Positions 37,501 through 47,200 of a stretch of DNA of 64,000 nucleotides are shown here, one piece after another. Each line of letters begins with the position of its first letter. Positions within the stretch are counted from its first letter, which is position 1. The translations under genes were made by a program, and so were the position numbers. The notes below the pieces were generated by a model. That model had not been told where the DNA came from. It did no database searches and was given only the letters and a program-made list of their open reading frames with translations. The stretch comes from Watersipora subatra (Eukaryota > Bryozoa > Gymnolaemata > Cheilostomatida > Watersiporidae), in the NCBI RefSeq assembly GCF_963576615.1, contig NC_088711.1, positions 2,790,001 through 2,854,000 on the forward strand, written 5' to 3'.

Positions 37501-37777
37501 CAGGTTCCACCAAGACTTCAGGCACGGCAGTTGTATTGCGGCTCAAATGATAGACAAACTCGGGGAGTAAGATCCCAAAACTGTAGCACAGCCCATCTAC
37601 TATTGCATTGATGAGGAATGAGGCAAAGACTACTACCCAACCCCAGCCCCCATCAGGAGGGGTAGGAGGAGGGATGGAGTCCAAAGCTTGCCGGAACTCT
37701 TGTTCCTCCTCACTTAAATTGTCAACATTTCGGTTGCCACGTTGCCGCAAATCAATCCCAAAATTCCTCTGAGACAT
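15335..37777 (-). CDS. Monocarboxylate transporter-like protein (SLC16 family), long loop, 11 exons
   Basis: Predicted 775-aa SLC16/MCT carrier. Coding exons: 37399-37777, 36990-37133, 35528-35740, 35094-35205, 34023-34160, 26120-26390, 23124-23364, 22759-22959, 21764-22033, 17882-18007, 15335-15567. Phases match at each junction and the total is 776 codons with the stop. The signature [10 protein letters not shown] is at residues 41-50. GPVASALCNKFG starts exon 2. RLMYRKDILYSGS lies in the central loop. The helix 8 arginine is in AGRILAG. The loop between helices 6 and 7 is about 290 residues, much longer than usual for the family, and the helix 1-2 loop has roughly 20 extra residues. Exon 6 (26120-26390) is the least certain, because its acceptor has a weak pyrimidine tract and its donor is AAG/GTGCAG. 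Exon 2 (144 nt) and exon 10 (126 nt) match the lengths and phases of the counterpart exons in the neighbouring transporter. Confidence 0.9.
17480..17745 (-). repeat. Candidate tRNA-derived SINE dimer
   Basis: On the minus strand two tRNA-like modules follow each other. The first has GTGGTGCAGTTGGTAGCA with TTTTGATTCTC, the second GTGGTGCAGTGGTAGTG with GTGTGATTCCC. These resemble pol III A and B boxes at tRNA-like spacing. No tail or target duplication was established. Intronic. Confidence 0.4.
18143..18255 (+). repeat. Dispersed CAAATAAAG-type repeat, copy 1
   Basis: Contains CCTTTATTTGAACGCGACGG and GACGTTCAAATAAAGAGTGG around a TTTTCAACCTTTCCC core. The same layout is found at 21540-21711, so it is a dispersed non-coding family. 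Confidence 0.6.
18575..18712. repeat. 39-bp minisatellite, about 3.5 copies
   Basis: Units spaced 39 bp apart, each starting with TATACTAGGTATATAACTTT or a close variant, in an intron of the second transporter. Confidence 0.85.
18713..18862 (+). repeat. Fragment of the CCCGGCGTTG dispersed family
   Basis: GGGTAATAGTCTGCACAAAA, ACTTTTAAACTTCATATCAT and AAATAAATAAAGAGAAAAA line up in order with the repeat at 57157-57425. It is probably a diverged copy. Confidence 0.45.
19234..20030 (+). mobile_element. TA-flanked MITE, copy 1 (with inverted duplication at its end)
   Basis: About 0.8 kb, similar over most of its length to the element at 23475-24212 (shared TAACATAATAATGTCAACCT-like, GCAATAAAATTTAACATTA and TAGCATATCGGCAT blocks). 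Near the right end is a perfect 14-bp palindrome, GTGTCATCGTACCC/GGGTACGATGACAC at 19921-19950. It looks like a head-to-head copy of the terminal region. No transposase is encoded. Confidence 0.7.
20500..20830 (-). repeat. Dispersed repeat, inverted copy (tRNA-like part plus CCCGG end)
   Basis: On the minus strand it starts ACTAGCTGTGCTTCCGGC, continues with the TGGCACATTGCCAAT block, and ends with a tRNA-like stretch (GGTGGAGTTGGTATAGTG and GGTCCCGAGATCAAATC). It has the same order of parts as the repeat at 5829-6165. A copy-specific ORF here is not a gene. Confidence 0.6.
21540..21711 (+). repeat. Dispersed CAAATAAAG-type repeat, copy 2
   Basis: Contains several TTCAAATAAA/TCAAATAGAA motifs around a TTTTTCGACCCTTTTCCC core and ends CAGGTTTATGGTAAC. 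It pairs with the copy at 18143-18255. It lies about 50 bp beyond the splice donor of transporter exon 9. Confidence 0.65.
22973..23153. repeat. 62-bp direct triplication covering an exon end and 5' splice site
   Basis: Three copies of a 62-bp unit (period set by GTGCTTTA at 22981, 23043 and 23105). On the minus strand each contains the coding end of transporter exon 7 (residues DLPEYNSNM) plus the donor ATGG/GTAGGT. The copy nearest the exon body supplies the real exon end at 23124. The other two lie in the intron. Differences between copies are few. Confidence 0.9.
23475..24212 (+). mobile_element. TA-flanked MITE, copy 2 (Tc1/mariner-like ends)
   Basis: 738 bp with ends CAGTAGACCCTTG and, inverted, CAGTGCGCCCTTG. 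It is flanked by TA at 23473-23474 and 24213-24214. CAGT ends with TA duplication fit the Tc1/mariner/pogo superfamily. It has no transposase ORF, so it is non-autonomous. Intronic in the second transporter. Confidence 0.75.
24296..24487. repeat. 21-bp minisatellite, left block
   Basis: About nine units of ACAAGCAAATATATTAGTTG plus T. It is interrupted at TA 24486-24487 by the Tc1/mariner-like element and resumes at 25608. Confidence 0.92.
24488..25607 (+). mobile_element. Non-autonomous Tc1/mariner-like element
   Basis: 1120 bp. The two ends are perfect inverted repeats of at least 21 bp beginning CAGTCAAACATGGATAACTC. Further TAATTCGAAC and GATAACTCGAAC motifs form subterminal repeats. TA is duplicated at 24486-24487 and 25608-25609. 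No intact transposase is visible, so it is likely a deletion derivative or MITE. The insertion splits a 21-bp minisatellite. Confidence 0.88.
24809..24928. mobile_element. 120-bp foldback MITE with 8-bp target duplication
   Basis: Two arms of about 53 bp, starting CACGGGCTAGCCGGGTCACG and its inverse, separated by about 14 bp. Flanked by ATGAATAG at 24801-24808 and 24929-24936, an exact 8-bp duplication as made by hAT transposases. It is nested in the Tc1/mariner-like element. Confidence 0.88.
25608..26013. repeat. 21-bp minisatellite, right block
   Basis: About 19 further units of the array seen at 24296-24487, with AAGCAAATA, AAGAAAATA and ACGCAAATA variants. It ends about 105 bp from exon 6 of the second transporter. 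Confidence 0.92.
26553..26574 (+). repeat. Poly-G tract of 22
   Basis: An uninterrupted run of 22 G on the plus strand, in an intron of the minus-strand transporter, so its transcript would be poly-C. It may form a quadruplex as DNA. Confidence 0.85.
27418..28299. repeat. 33-bp minisatellite, about 27 copies
   Basis: Unit of 33 bp containing GATCCACCGTATCAGCACAT and CTCAACCACAGG. As 33 is divisible by three, several frames on both strands stay open (for example an 11-residue unit reading DPPYQHISTTG). These are not taken as genes. Higher-order patterning is visible: blocks with GGTCCACCG and CAGCATGTC recur in the same order. Intronic in the second transporter. Confidence 0.95.
29003..29533. 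repeat. 23-bp minisatellite, about 22 copies
   Basis: Unit ACCTATGTCTATGTCTCC plus AAGGT, with CGAGGT and AATGT variants. Because 23 is not a multiple of three, three forward frames are equally open, which argues against coding. Intronic. Confidence 0.95.
29938..30899. repeat. 48-bp minisatellite, about 20 nearly identical copies
   Basis: Unit of 48 bp containing TTACTCTATGACCACAGTAC and CAAGCGAGACTTTCTAGCGA. Most copies are identical. Three have CACGGTACC and one lacks a base (GCAGAC). Such homogeneity suggests recent expansion or conversion. There are no unique spacers, so it is not a CRISPR array. Confidence 0.96.
31680..32050. repeat. Degenerate purine-rich tandem repeat
   Basis: Loose repeats of about 30 bp around GAGAAATAGGCCACA, ACTAGACC and CAAAGAGAA motifs. 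The copies are diverged, so length and number are approximate. Intronic. Confidence 0.5.
32626..33539. mobile_element. TTAA-flanked MITE with long terminal inverted repeats
   Basis: 914 bp. Terminal inverted repeats of roughly 170 bp begin AGGTTGACTCGCAACAAAAT on the left and AGGTTGACTTGCAACAAAAT on the inverted right. TTAA occurs at 32622-32625 and 33540-33543, as in elements that duplicate TTAA. No transposase ORF is present. Assignment to piggyBac or another TTAA user is inference. Confidence 0.8.
33828..34014. repeat. 14-bp minisatellite
   Basis: About 13 units of CAATAGTGAGTGAG and variants. It ends within 10 bp of the splice donor of transporter exon 5 (34023). Confidence 0.85.
34340..34757. 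repeat. 19-bp minisatellite
   Basis: About 17 units of CACCGGTACCTTCATCACT with CAGT and GTGCC variants, preceded by a degenerate GTTAACCATCACCA stretch. It lies in the intron just upstream of exon 5 of the second transporter. Confidence 0.92.
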
Positions 37778-40700
37778 TTTCTACAAAATGAGTCTATCAA
37801 CTGTTTAGACAGAAAAAGTGTATAGAGAAGATTACTCCTAGTCAGCATGTATGACTGCTGACAACCGGTAAGCAGAAGCATTGGAGCATACGAGTCACAG
37901 CCTGTGACATATGTTATGGCTACGTTGATGGCAACTAGGCGTATCTAGTAACTAGCTACCTACTAGCCATACATTGTCCGAATATTTCAGATTTTGCATT
38001 AGTAGTCAATGCTGGGATATACAGACAAAGCAGGCTATTAGCTAATCAGCTAATACTCTCATGTGGGGCAGAGTTAGAAAGTGTAATATAGCATGAAGAA
38101 CGATGAAACACTCCCTGCCTTGAAGTGGCTGAAAAAGCTATTTAGCATGACCGTCGGCGTAACATACATATGCACACCATACCACTAGCAATAGGACATA
38201 ACTCTGTTGGTTACATGATGTCGTAAATAAGATATGCCTTGTGTGATATATATGTACATATACATGGAGACAAGCGATAAGATATATTATATATGTTACA
38301 TCATATCAAATATTTGAGACATGGGTTCCACAGGCTTAGTAAAATAGACCTTCATGTGGGCAGTAGTATGTTACATTAGACACTTTTATGTACTTTTATT
38401 AAAAGGTTTATATATATATTGATAGTGAGCTTTAAATATTACACTTTTATAATTCATAGTAGAAGAGCAACCGGCTCATACTATCGCTCTAGCAATATAG
38501 CTCCAACAAGAGAATTACCTAAACCATAAGTGAAGCGTTGGTGAAGAAAAAAAGGTTTTTACAGTATTTTAATGCGTACTAAAATGTATGAAAAGAGGAT
38601 GGAATGGGATAAATAATTGAAAACCAAATGTAAAGTGTAAAAGAAAAATGGTAGCAAAACAATTAAAAAGAGAAAAGTTTTTTATGACTACGGCACTGCT
38701 GAAAAAAGGCACTCTTTTTTATCTATACCATGCTAGTAAAACATAGTTGGTAAACTATATCAGATAAGATGAGTTAACTAGGCAGATAAGTGCTAGCAAT
38801 AATAGCTATTATGTCCTACTGTACAACCCATAAAACTAAATTATGACCTAACCAGCTCACCATCTCCCATGATGTCATGAGAGATGGTGAGCTGGTAAGC
38901 TAATAGCTTACTCTTAAATTTGTTTTAAAGTAAACTAGTGGCTTTTAAAATACATATTTTTGTTTTATGAAATCTCTCTATTGAGAACATAAAGGAAAAC
39001 CCAGCTGTTGATACTCGAAACAAAATTTTCAAAGTATTTACTAGTGCAAAAAGAGAACCCGTATCCGAACTACAGACACTTTGGATATCCTAGGAATCCA
39101 AAGATTCTTGGGATCCAAACTTGATATACATATCCAAACTATCTATTATAGAACCCATATCTACTAGACAAGCTGACCAATAATTCCATGCGATTACAAA
39201 GTTATGATAGCATGAAGTAGAGAATAAATAAAAACAAAAGCATAGCTTCATAAACATTTAACTGGGTAAAAAGGTTATCCAGCATATCATGGACTACTGT
39301 GAAATGTGCGTACCATCCTATAACTAAAAAATTAAACATCAGAAAAGTTATGTTGTTTAACATCATAAACATAGTAAAGACATGTTTCTGAAGGACAGAA
39401 TAATGCTTAGCCGATGCGATAAAAATATTTTGAACCCGTTGCAGACCAGTAAGTTATAAACCTCTACATGGTACCGAGTTTCGTCGAATCATTTCTTGTT
39501 GCAATAGACTAAAAGTGAATTGAACTGCATATTCCTTTTGGTAGATGGAACATATAGACACTGATCCACGAACATAATAAGAACGGCTAGAAAGGAATCA
39601 ATGCGTTTCTACATAGACAAATACGCTTCTACAAGTAAAAGGTTTTTAGTTTCAACTATTCTACAATATTAAAATTCTGTGCCAGAAACCTCTGACATAG
39701 TAAATATACTCTTGGTTACTACAAATCATGTAACGTTCTAGGATTAATTTGTTATATCATCAATATTACGATTGATCACGCTTTCAAGTGTTATCAAACA
39801 CAGTACAAAACATGACTTACATTATCACGTAATCATTGTATTGTCTGTACTCTAAAATTGAAGAATCTGTTAGTTTTTGGTAGTTTGGTATGCGACCTTT
39901 AAAGTCAATTACATTACACCATTTCATAAAAAACGATGTCTACATATATATAGATTTAACCAAACCCAACCTATTGGTTCTTTGAAGGGATCAATGAGTT
40001 ATCGCGTTTACCTAAAGCACGTTGCGCACAATTTCTACATGAAAAGCGAAGGCTAATAGCTCGAGCTCCACACTACATAATTACCATTCTAAAACTCTAA
40101 TGATCAAATATCAACCATATATTACTGTTATGTTTATTTATGATGAAGACATCAGTGTGGTAACCATGTAAATGGCGTCGTACTCACGTTTTAGACATTA
40201 TTTCTGTTGAAATACATGAACAGAGGTTAGACTACAAATAAAGTCTGGTTTTCGCTTATTTTCAACATGCAATAAGTATGCGTTTTGTGCACATTGGCTT
40301 ATTTGTTTAGTAATATTAGCAAACAAGTTCAACTATATTTATTATTGTGGTGGGGATTGAAAACCTAATAAGACTCGGTTATCACTTGGTAGTATTCCTG
40401 GTATTGAAGTGACCGACTGTTTAATTGGATGATTATAAGGTTTAAGAACGATTTTGATTGAAATCAAATTTGCAAAGGCGTTACAAATTCGTTGTTTGCA
40501 GCAGTTCATGGTGTTGAGCTTTTCTACTTGAATAGGATGGGTGAATTTAGCTACCTTCAAGCATGTATGCTCGGCACCTGCCTTCATAGTGTCTATCTAG
40601 TTAAGCTAGGTATTTCCTGATTTTAAAGGAAGTTATCTACTTCTTGTACAGTCCACCAAAAATCCAATCTGTAGTTTTGCTATCCTATAATGTAACCTTG

Positions 40701-41246
40701 TAGTGAATGCATGTAACAAAAAACATTTGAATGTTGCTACACTGAACTCTATCGCAACATAAATATGTAAAAAAAATATTGCTGAAATTATTAAACCGAG
40801 AAAACTAAATTTCTTCTATTTGAAAATGTAAAACATACATGTATGTAGGTCTAAATATTTAATTAACTGTTTAGGCAAGTTTGAATACGTTAATGAGTAA
40901 TTTATTTGCTTGACAAATAAGTGAGTCTCTTGCATAATCCAGTGTGTTCAGTAATATTTGTTTTCCATTAGCAGGTTAAATCTTTTTGGCCCAAGCAATA
41001 AGGGAAGTTCACTATGAGAAATGTTGAAGTTTTCTCCTCGTGGAGTTTCTGTAATTTCACCTAATTGATGATCTATCTGTGACTAAATTACAAAACTGTT
41101 CATGGAATTATTGAACTCTTAGAATATCTCTATTAACTGGTATATCAGAGATATAAATTTATAACAGATTATAAAAGAACTTGTAAACATTTGGAAACAT
41201 TCTGGTCATTGCAGTGTTTAAAGCTTACCGTGTTTTAGCAATCGTG
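37778..41246. other. Divergent intergenic region between transporter and coiled-coil gene
   Basis: 3.5 kb, AT-rich, expected to hold the promoters of the minus-strand transporter and the plus-strand coiled-coil gene. A perfect 16-bp hairpin lies at 38851-38866 / 38881-38896 (ACCAGCTCACCATCTC and its inverse). A minus-strand ORF of 81 codons at 40342-40587 has no recognised motif. No TATA box or CpG island was recognised. Confidence 0.5.
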
Positions 41247-44200
41247 ATGTCTCGGATATCATCTACTTTTAAAAAAACGAAGGAATCATCTGGCAGTAAA
41301 GGTTAGTTCACCTATCAAGTCCTTTTCTGGATGCTCAAACATTTCATTGTGTAAATAGGTAATAATTTTGTTATGAACATGTATATAGTATTGTAAACAA
41401 CTCAACGAAATTGACTCAACAACTCAACGAATTTCATCTTTGATATATCAAAAATGAGTTCACTATTTGGGGAAGAATGCAACTATTATTTTGGCTAGTT
41501 TTACACTAAATGGTTGGCAAACCCCTATCCCAATGAAAGCCATGCAGCTGAGCATTTCTGTTAATTGTCATGAGTAGTGGCTAGCCGATTTTGCTTCAAG
41601 TATTACACAAGTATTCATCGTGGCATCGATGACCTTGTTTTACATTTACCTTAAGACCCTTGAGTGACCCACCGCTATGTTTGCAATAGAGCACAAAGCT
41701 TAGCTCACCAGTAAGTCGACTGGTCTTTTTTTAGTGTCTAAAGTGTCTATTCTTAGTACGCTTCTCGAGCTCTAGCAAAACTGACTTTGAGAAAGTCAAT
41801 TTATAGAAGACTCAGTATTACTCAAGAGATATTTCTTTTCTTGACCGATGGCCTGTTAGATAGGTCGGGAAAACAAAAACACCAAAAAAGTAGGAAAAAA
41901 ACATACATTTCATTTTAAAATTTGATTGCGTTATTCATTGTAAGTGTATTTTGGTATAAAGTTTTTTCAAAATACTCCTAACCACCTAGAAACATGTTTG
42001 GCAACTCCTACTAGCTCGTATTAAGCCACAGTGTACCTAACAAGGCTGTTACTGATAGGGCACATCGCTTGCTTATAGGCACCTACTTGACAGATGTTCC
42101 AAGAGCAAGAAGCCCCTCGCCGCTTCGTAGAAGCAGCAGTCCTAGTTTGAGAAAGAGTCGAAGTGGGTGGGTTACTATGATTAGCAGCTAATGTTACCAC
42201 TATCATGTCATCTATAATTACTGTCCGAGCATAATTTCCTTATGTCGCGAGTAATAGCTCTAGTTATCCACACATATGTGACCTTACTTGTAACTTGGAC
42301 ATGTACATGTATGTTCCGCTGTGTGACAGTCAAATAGCTTCTAGTATGCTTCCCTTACTACTCAGCTAGTCATAGTACAGAGCTTAGCAAAACCTTTCGT
42401 AGAAACCTTGTTTTTAGAGTTCGTGCCAAGTTGCTCATGAGTTCTACTTGAGCATCATACCTGTTGTAGGAAGCTAAACAAGTCGTTAACCAACTCGGCT
42501 GAGCTTCAGACTATTGAAAATGATTACATCAAAAACCTGCAGCAACAGGTTTACTTTTTGGAACTTGAAGCCAACTACCTGAGAGAACAGGCTAAAAAAG
42601 CGACTGACATGCACCCAAAGATGTCAGCCGAGGCTGAGAGGATGCTCTACAAGCTCAGGGTGAGTATAGACTTTAGTAGGCTGCTGGCACAAGTAGAACT
42701 ATCAGGTTGTCATCCAATCGCTTTAGAAATGTCAAATAGCCATAAAACTATTCTTAACACACTCAGTAACTGGTACCACTGTGATACAAACATAGTGCCC
42801 ATAGTGGTAATGCCTTTTATCATAATCTGTTATTTGTGTTGGTATGAGCTTCAACTTTCCTAATGGCTCAGGATATTCACCAAAAATCCATCAGTTGTTT
42901 CCTTTGTTTAAGCAATCCATGTATCTTTACTTCCTGATTCTCTATTGTCTTAATAACTTTATAGCTAATATTCCAGAGTAGGCAGCACCTCATGTGACAA
43001 ACATTGTCAACATTTATTAGGGATACCATGGAGTCTGTTATAGACTGTGACCTGGTTTATTCTTTTGTTCATTCCACAAGCGTGCTAACTATTGTAGAAC
43101 ATGCAGACGGACGTTGATGAGTTGAATCTAGAAGTGAAGAGACGAGAAGCCAGTCTGGATGTTGTGCAAAGTGAAAAGGAGCGTGTTCTTACTCGGCTTG
43201 AACAGGAAGAAAGTGTGTTGTATCTCATTATATTTATTGGAGATCATTCTATGCGCACATTTTTATTTGTAGAGATGTGTAGCTAGTACCTTTTAGGCGC
43301 AACAACATGATAAATCCTCTGAAAAATCATGGTCGAGTCAACGTCGCAGCCTTGGTTATTATTTCAATGTCCAGCGCAACTCATGCGGAACGTCGAGTCA
43401 TATCAATAGCGGCGGCGTTTATTAATAGTTTGTCAATAGACTGTAAATAAGTCTCGTGTAATTCGACGAGCCATGATAGTATAGTGGTTAGTACTTCGCG
43501 TTGTGGCCGCGAAAACCCAGGTTCGAATCCTGGTCATGGCACTTTTGCCTACTACCGGTATTAATTAAAATCTCAATGATGAAGGTCGCATAACCAATCG
43601 AGTTTACTTGATGTATCCAAACTGTAATCTATGAGATATTTCTGCTGCTATGTCAGATCAGTTTGTTTTTTTTCAGCACGCTCGTTTGTCTTTACGAAAT
43701 ACTACAGGCCTGTGCAACATGACAACAGATGACAATTACACTAAACAGTTCATGCATCTGATACAAAGCAAATTCTTGGTATTTATGCTATCAAATATGC
43801 AGATGATGTGCAAAAATAACTTTATACTTCCATAAGTTGACAAATGGTAAATAAGAAATAATAATTCATGTGTTAAATTTTCACTAACTCTGAGAGAACA
43901 AAATAAAATCAGAAGAAATTTACAAGTTACGATAAACAAAGGGAATGTTAGCAGGACTCCAAGTATAAAAGAAAGAGGTTGTAGTTCATTAGCCACGCTG
44001 ACAGTATTTTTCTCAGGAAGGCTTGTCTTGTTATTGCGAGGTTTGCATCGTTACAGTTGAGAGGCAGCGAGAGAAGCGCACTCTGTCAGAAGAGATCATT
44101 CAACTTCGAAGGGAAAGAGATCAGCTTTACGTTGAGAACTCGAGAAAATCAAACCAGGTTGAGCACGTGTCTACGGACAAAGATAAAGTTGAACTGCAGC

Positions 44201-47200
44201 TTTTGAATGCCGAGGATACAATACGCATGCTCCGAAAACAGGTACCTACAGCATATTGGCACCAAGTTACATTTGCTATTCAAATATAAAATTTTAGTTT
44301 TACAAAAGTGGTCGAACATCAACCTTAATTTCAATTGCTCGTGAGCTTTTATGCTGCTATCAGTTCTGTAATAGTTACATTCGCTAAACAGTCAGCTTTC
44401 GATATGCTAAAAGTTCTTTGGTTCTTTAATCAGTGTTAGTCCCTGCTTCACAATGACAACTTAAACAATATGACACAAAAAAACTCGAGCGATTCTTGGC
44501 TCCCACTCTAAGAGAAAGCTTCAAGAATTCTATCACGTGTTTTGCTTATAGCGTCAATAATCTTTATACAGTGTATGTGTGAGGTTTTTCCATAAAAGAC
44601 AGCGGAGCGGCCCATCTTCAGCTGACACTGCAAAGCTGTCAGACTGCATGCATCATTAGGCAATGGCACTCTCGTCTCTCAGATTTTCAGCTGTCTGGAG
44701 TTTCGCTGTTTTTGTTTGTCTCTAAGAGCGGTTTGAACTTGGGGTGTGTCCAAGCACACTAGAAATGGAACACTCAAATGTAGCCTGGGCATGGCTCTCT
44801 TGGGGGGGGGGGAGAGAGAGCCATGCTCAGGCTAACTCAAATGTCTCTGCATGTGTTTGTGTATTGGCCTGTTTGCAGCTGGATGAAAAGACACACCAAC
44901 ATAAGGTGACTGAGTTGGCCCTCGGAGAGAAGAGGGCTGAGTTATTGGATGCTGAGTCTCACGCACGGGAAGTGGAAGACCGGTACATAACCAATGCTGC
45001 CGTAGTCCATGACAGAACTGTTAAAGATTTGAGAGTAAGCAGATATAACACTCAGTAGCTGCACTCTGACCTAAATAGTCAAGCTTTGGTGTGTCTTCTT
45101 GACACCAGTCTCTCCTTGACACCGGTCTCTCCTTGACACCGGTCTCTCCTTGACACCGGTCTCTCCTTGACACCGGTCTTTCCTTGACACCGGTCTCTCC
45201 TTGACACCAGTCTCTCCTTGTTAAGTCAGTTTACTTATCCCTACCTTTTATGTAGTCAGTGACAGTCTCATTGGGTTACTTAGGATGAAATAAGGAGTCT
45301 GAGAGGAAAACTGAAGGAAGCGGAATTACGAAATGGAGACGAGCAACGGCTGAGGGATCGAGCGCAGCAAGAAAGTTCAGAAGTCCTACAGGACAACACA
45401 GTACTCAGCAACAGAGTCGATGACCTTGAACGCCAGCTAGCTCGGGTCTGTTAATGAGTTATGACTACAAGAAACGCCTAAGATGCCATTACTTGTAGAC
45501 ACAAACCTGTTTCTTGGTGCTCATTGCTTAAAGTTGATCATTAAATCTATTATGCAGTCAATATAATAGAGTTGATTCACTCATACCCTTTCCTTATAAA
45601 CAAGATTATGATTGAGAGTTGTCAACTTCCGTCTCCTATTGTTAATTAAAGAAAACTGCATTGCAAGATCCTTTTAAGCATATTTTTATAGCATCTGATG
45701 TCATAAACTATATTGATACTTCTATTGAACAGGAAAGAGAACTGAGAGAAGCGACAGATGGGCGCAGATCACGGAATTTAGTTGAATTGTCAATGCTGAG
45801 CGACAAGGAGAAACAACTCCAAGCCCAATTAAGGCAAACGCAAGAGATGTTGAGAGAAGAAAAGAATCGAAGCGAAAGTTATCTGGAGCAGGTAATTGAT
45901 GTCCTGTTTTTTGTCTTTTTAGGCTTCAGCTAACCTTGGCTACAGAAAATTTCACCAAAAATCTTTACAAACTTTTATTTGTTACATTTTGACTGTAGGC
46001 CATACTTTGCACAGTATGGCTGTAGACTGTGAACAATATGTAGACCAACATCATAATATGAGCATAAATACTTTTAACCTAATTTAAAAACTTCAAAAAA
46101 TAGGGCATTATTTAAGGGTTATCATATGCTGTCACAAGACATCATTGGTCCTGGTAAAGATTCTCAAATAAAATGATGACGAGCATCGCTCTATGTCTAG
46201 TTGTGTAGTCTGCGGCTATTCTTATGTGTAGCTGAGCAAGCAAAAGAACATGGCGACATCACTTGAGTTGAACAACACTTCAACTCGAAGCGCCCTCTAT
46301 GAGTCAGAAGGCAAGCACGCTTTCCTGGAGAATGAGAATCGACAGTTGAAGCGAGACAAGGAGATGCTAGTTGACCACGTGGCGGAGCTCCAACGTCAGG
46401 TGAACTATTGGTAGTTACATCGTGTGAAAATCCTTAGACACCCATTTTATTCTATAAACGCTTACATAGTGTCCGGGGCTCATTAGCAACCTCAACTCTC
46501 ACTAGGTCGTCTCATTCATTTTACCAGTTATTCCGGTGTTTGAGTTCTCTAGCGCTACACCAAGGTGTTACTTGCAGCTAACCTCAGTACAAAACAGATG
46601 AGAGGGTGGACAACTCTTACTGGTAGACAAGCTTGTAATGTATAAACAAGGAGTGTAGTGATTGTTCGAATCCTAATCTTTTCCAGTAAATTGCTATTTT
46701 TCTGTGGATTTCTCTCCATGGTCTGATTCTCGTAGTTTATTCTTTAACTGCGTTTAATTTGGAAACTTTTTTCGCAAAATTGTTTCTCCCTCTATGATTA
46801 AACGTGAGGTAACCTTATAATGTTTTTCATGTGTAACATGAATAACATGCGTAACATGTTTTTCATAACATCTTCATGAGTCACATGAGTCACCACGTCA
46901 TCATGTGAAGCAGTACATGCCCAGAAAAGACACATAGTGGTGAGAGATGCTTAAAGTTCAGTGTCCTAAAAAACTTTGAGAGCACTATAGCATTTTTCTG
47001 CTAAGTTGATCATTTGATGTAGTTAGCTTTTCTCAGTGTAATTCATTTTCAATGTTTGTGATAGCCTTTGCTGTCGGCATCTTTGTTGTCGACATCATTC
47101 TCTCCTTTTCACCTTGGTTATCATATGACAAATTTCACATACCTTTTCACATACCTTTTCACATACCTTTTCACATAATTTTTTGATTGCCTTGTTAGTT

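Noticed and set aside
40342-40587. Minus-strand ORF of 81 codons upstream of the second transporter
   Set aside because: No recognised motif, splice partners or neighbours. It could be an upstream exon, but nothing in the sequence supports that.
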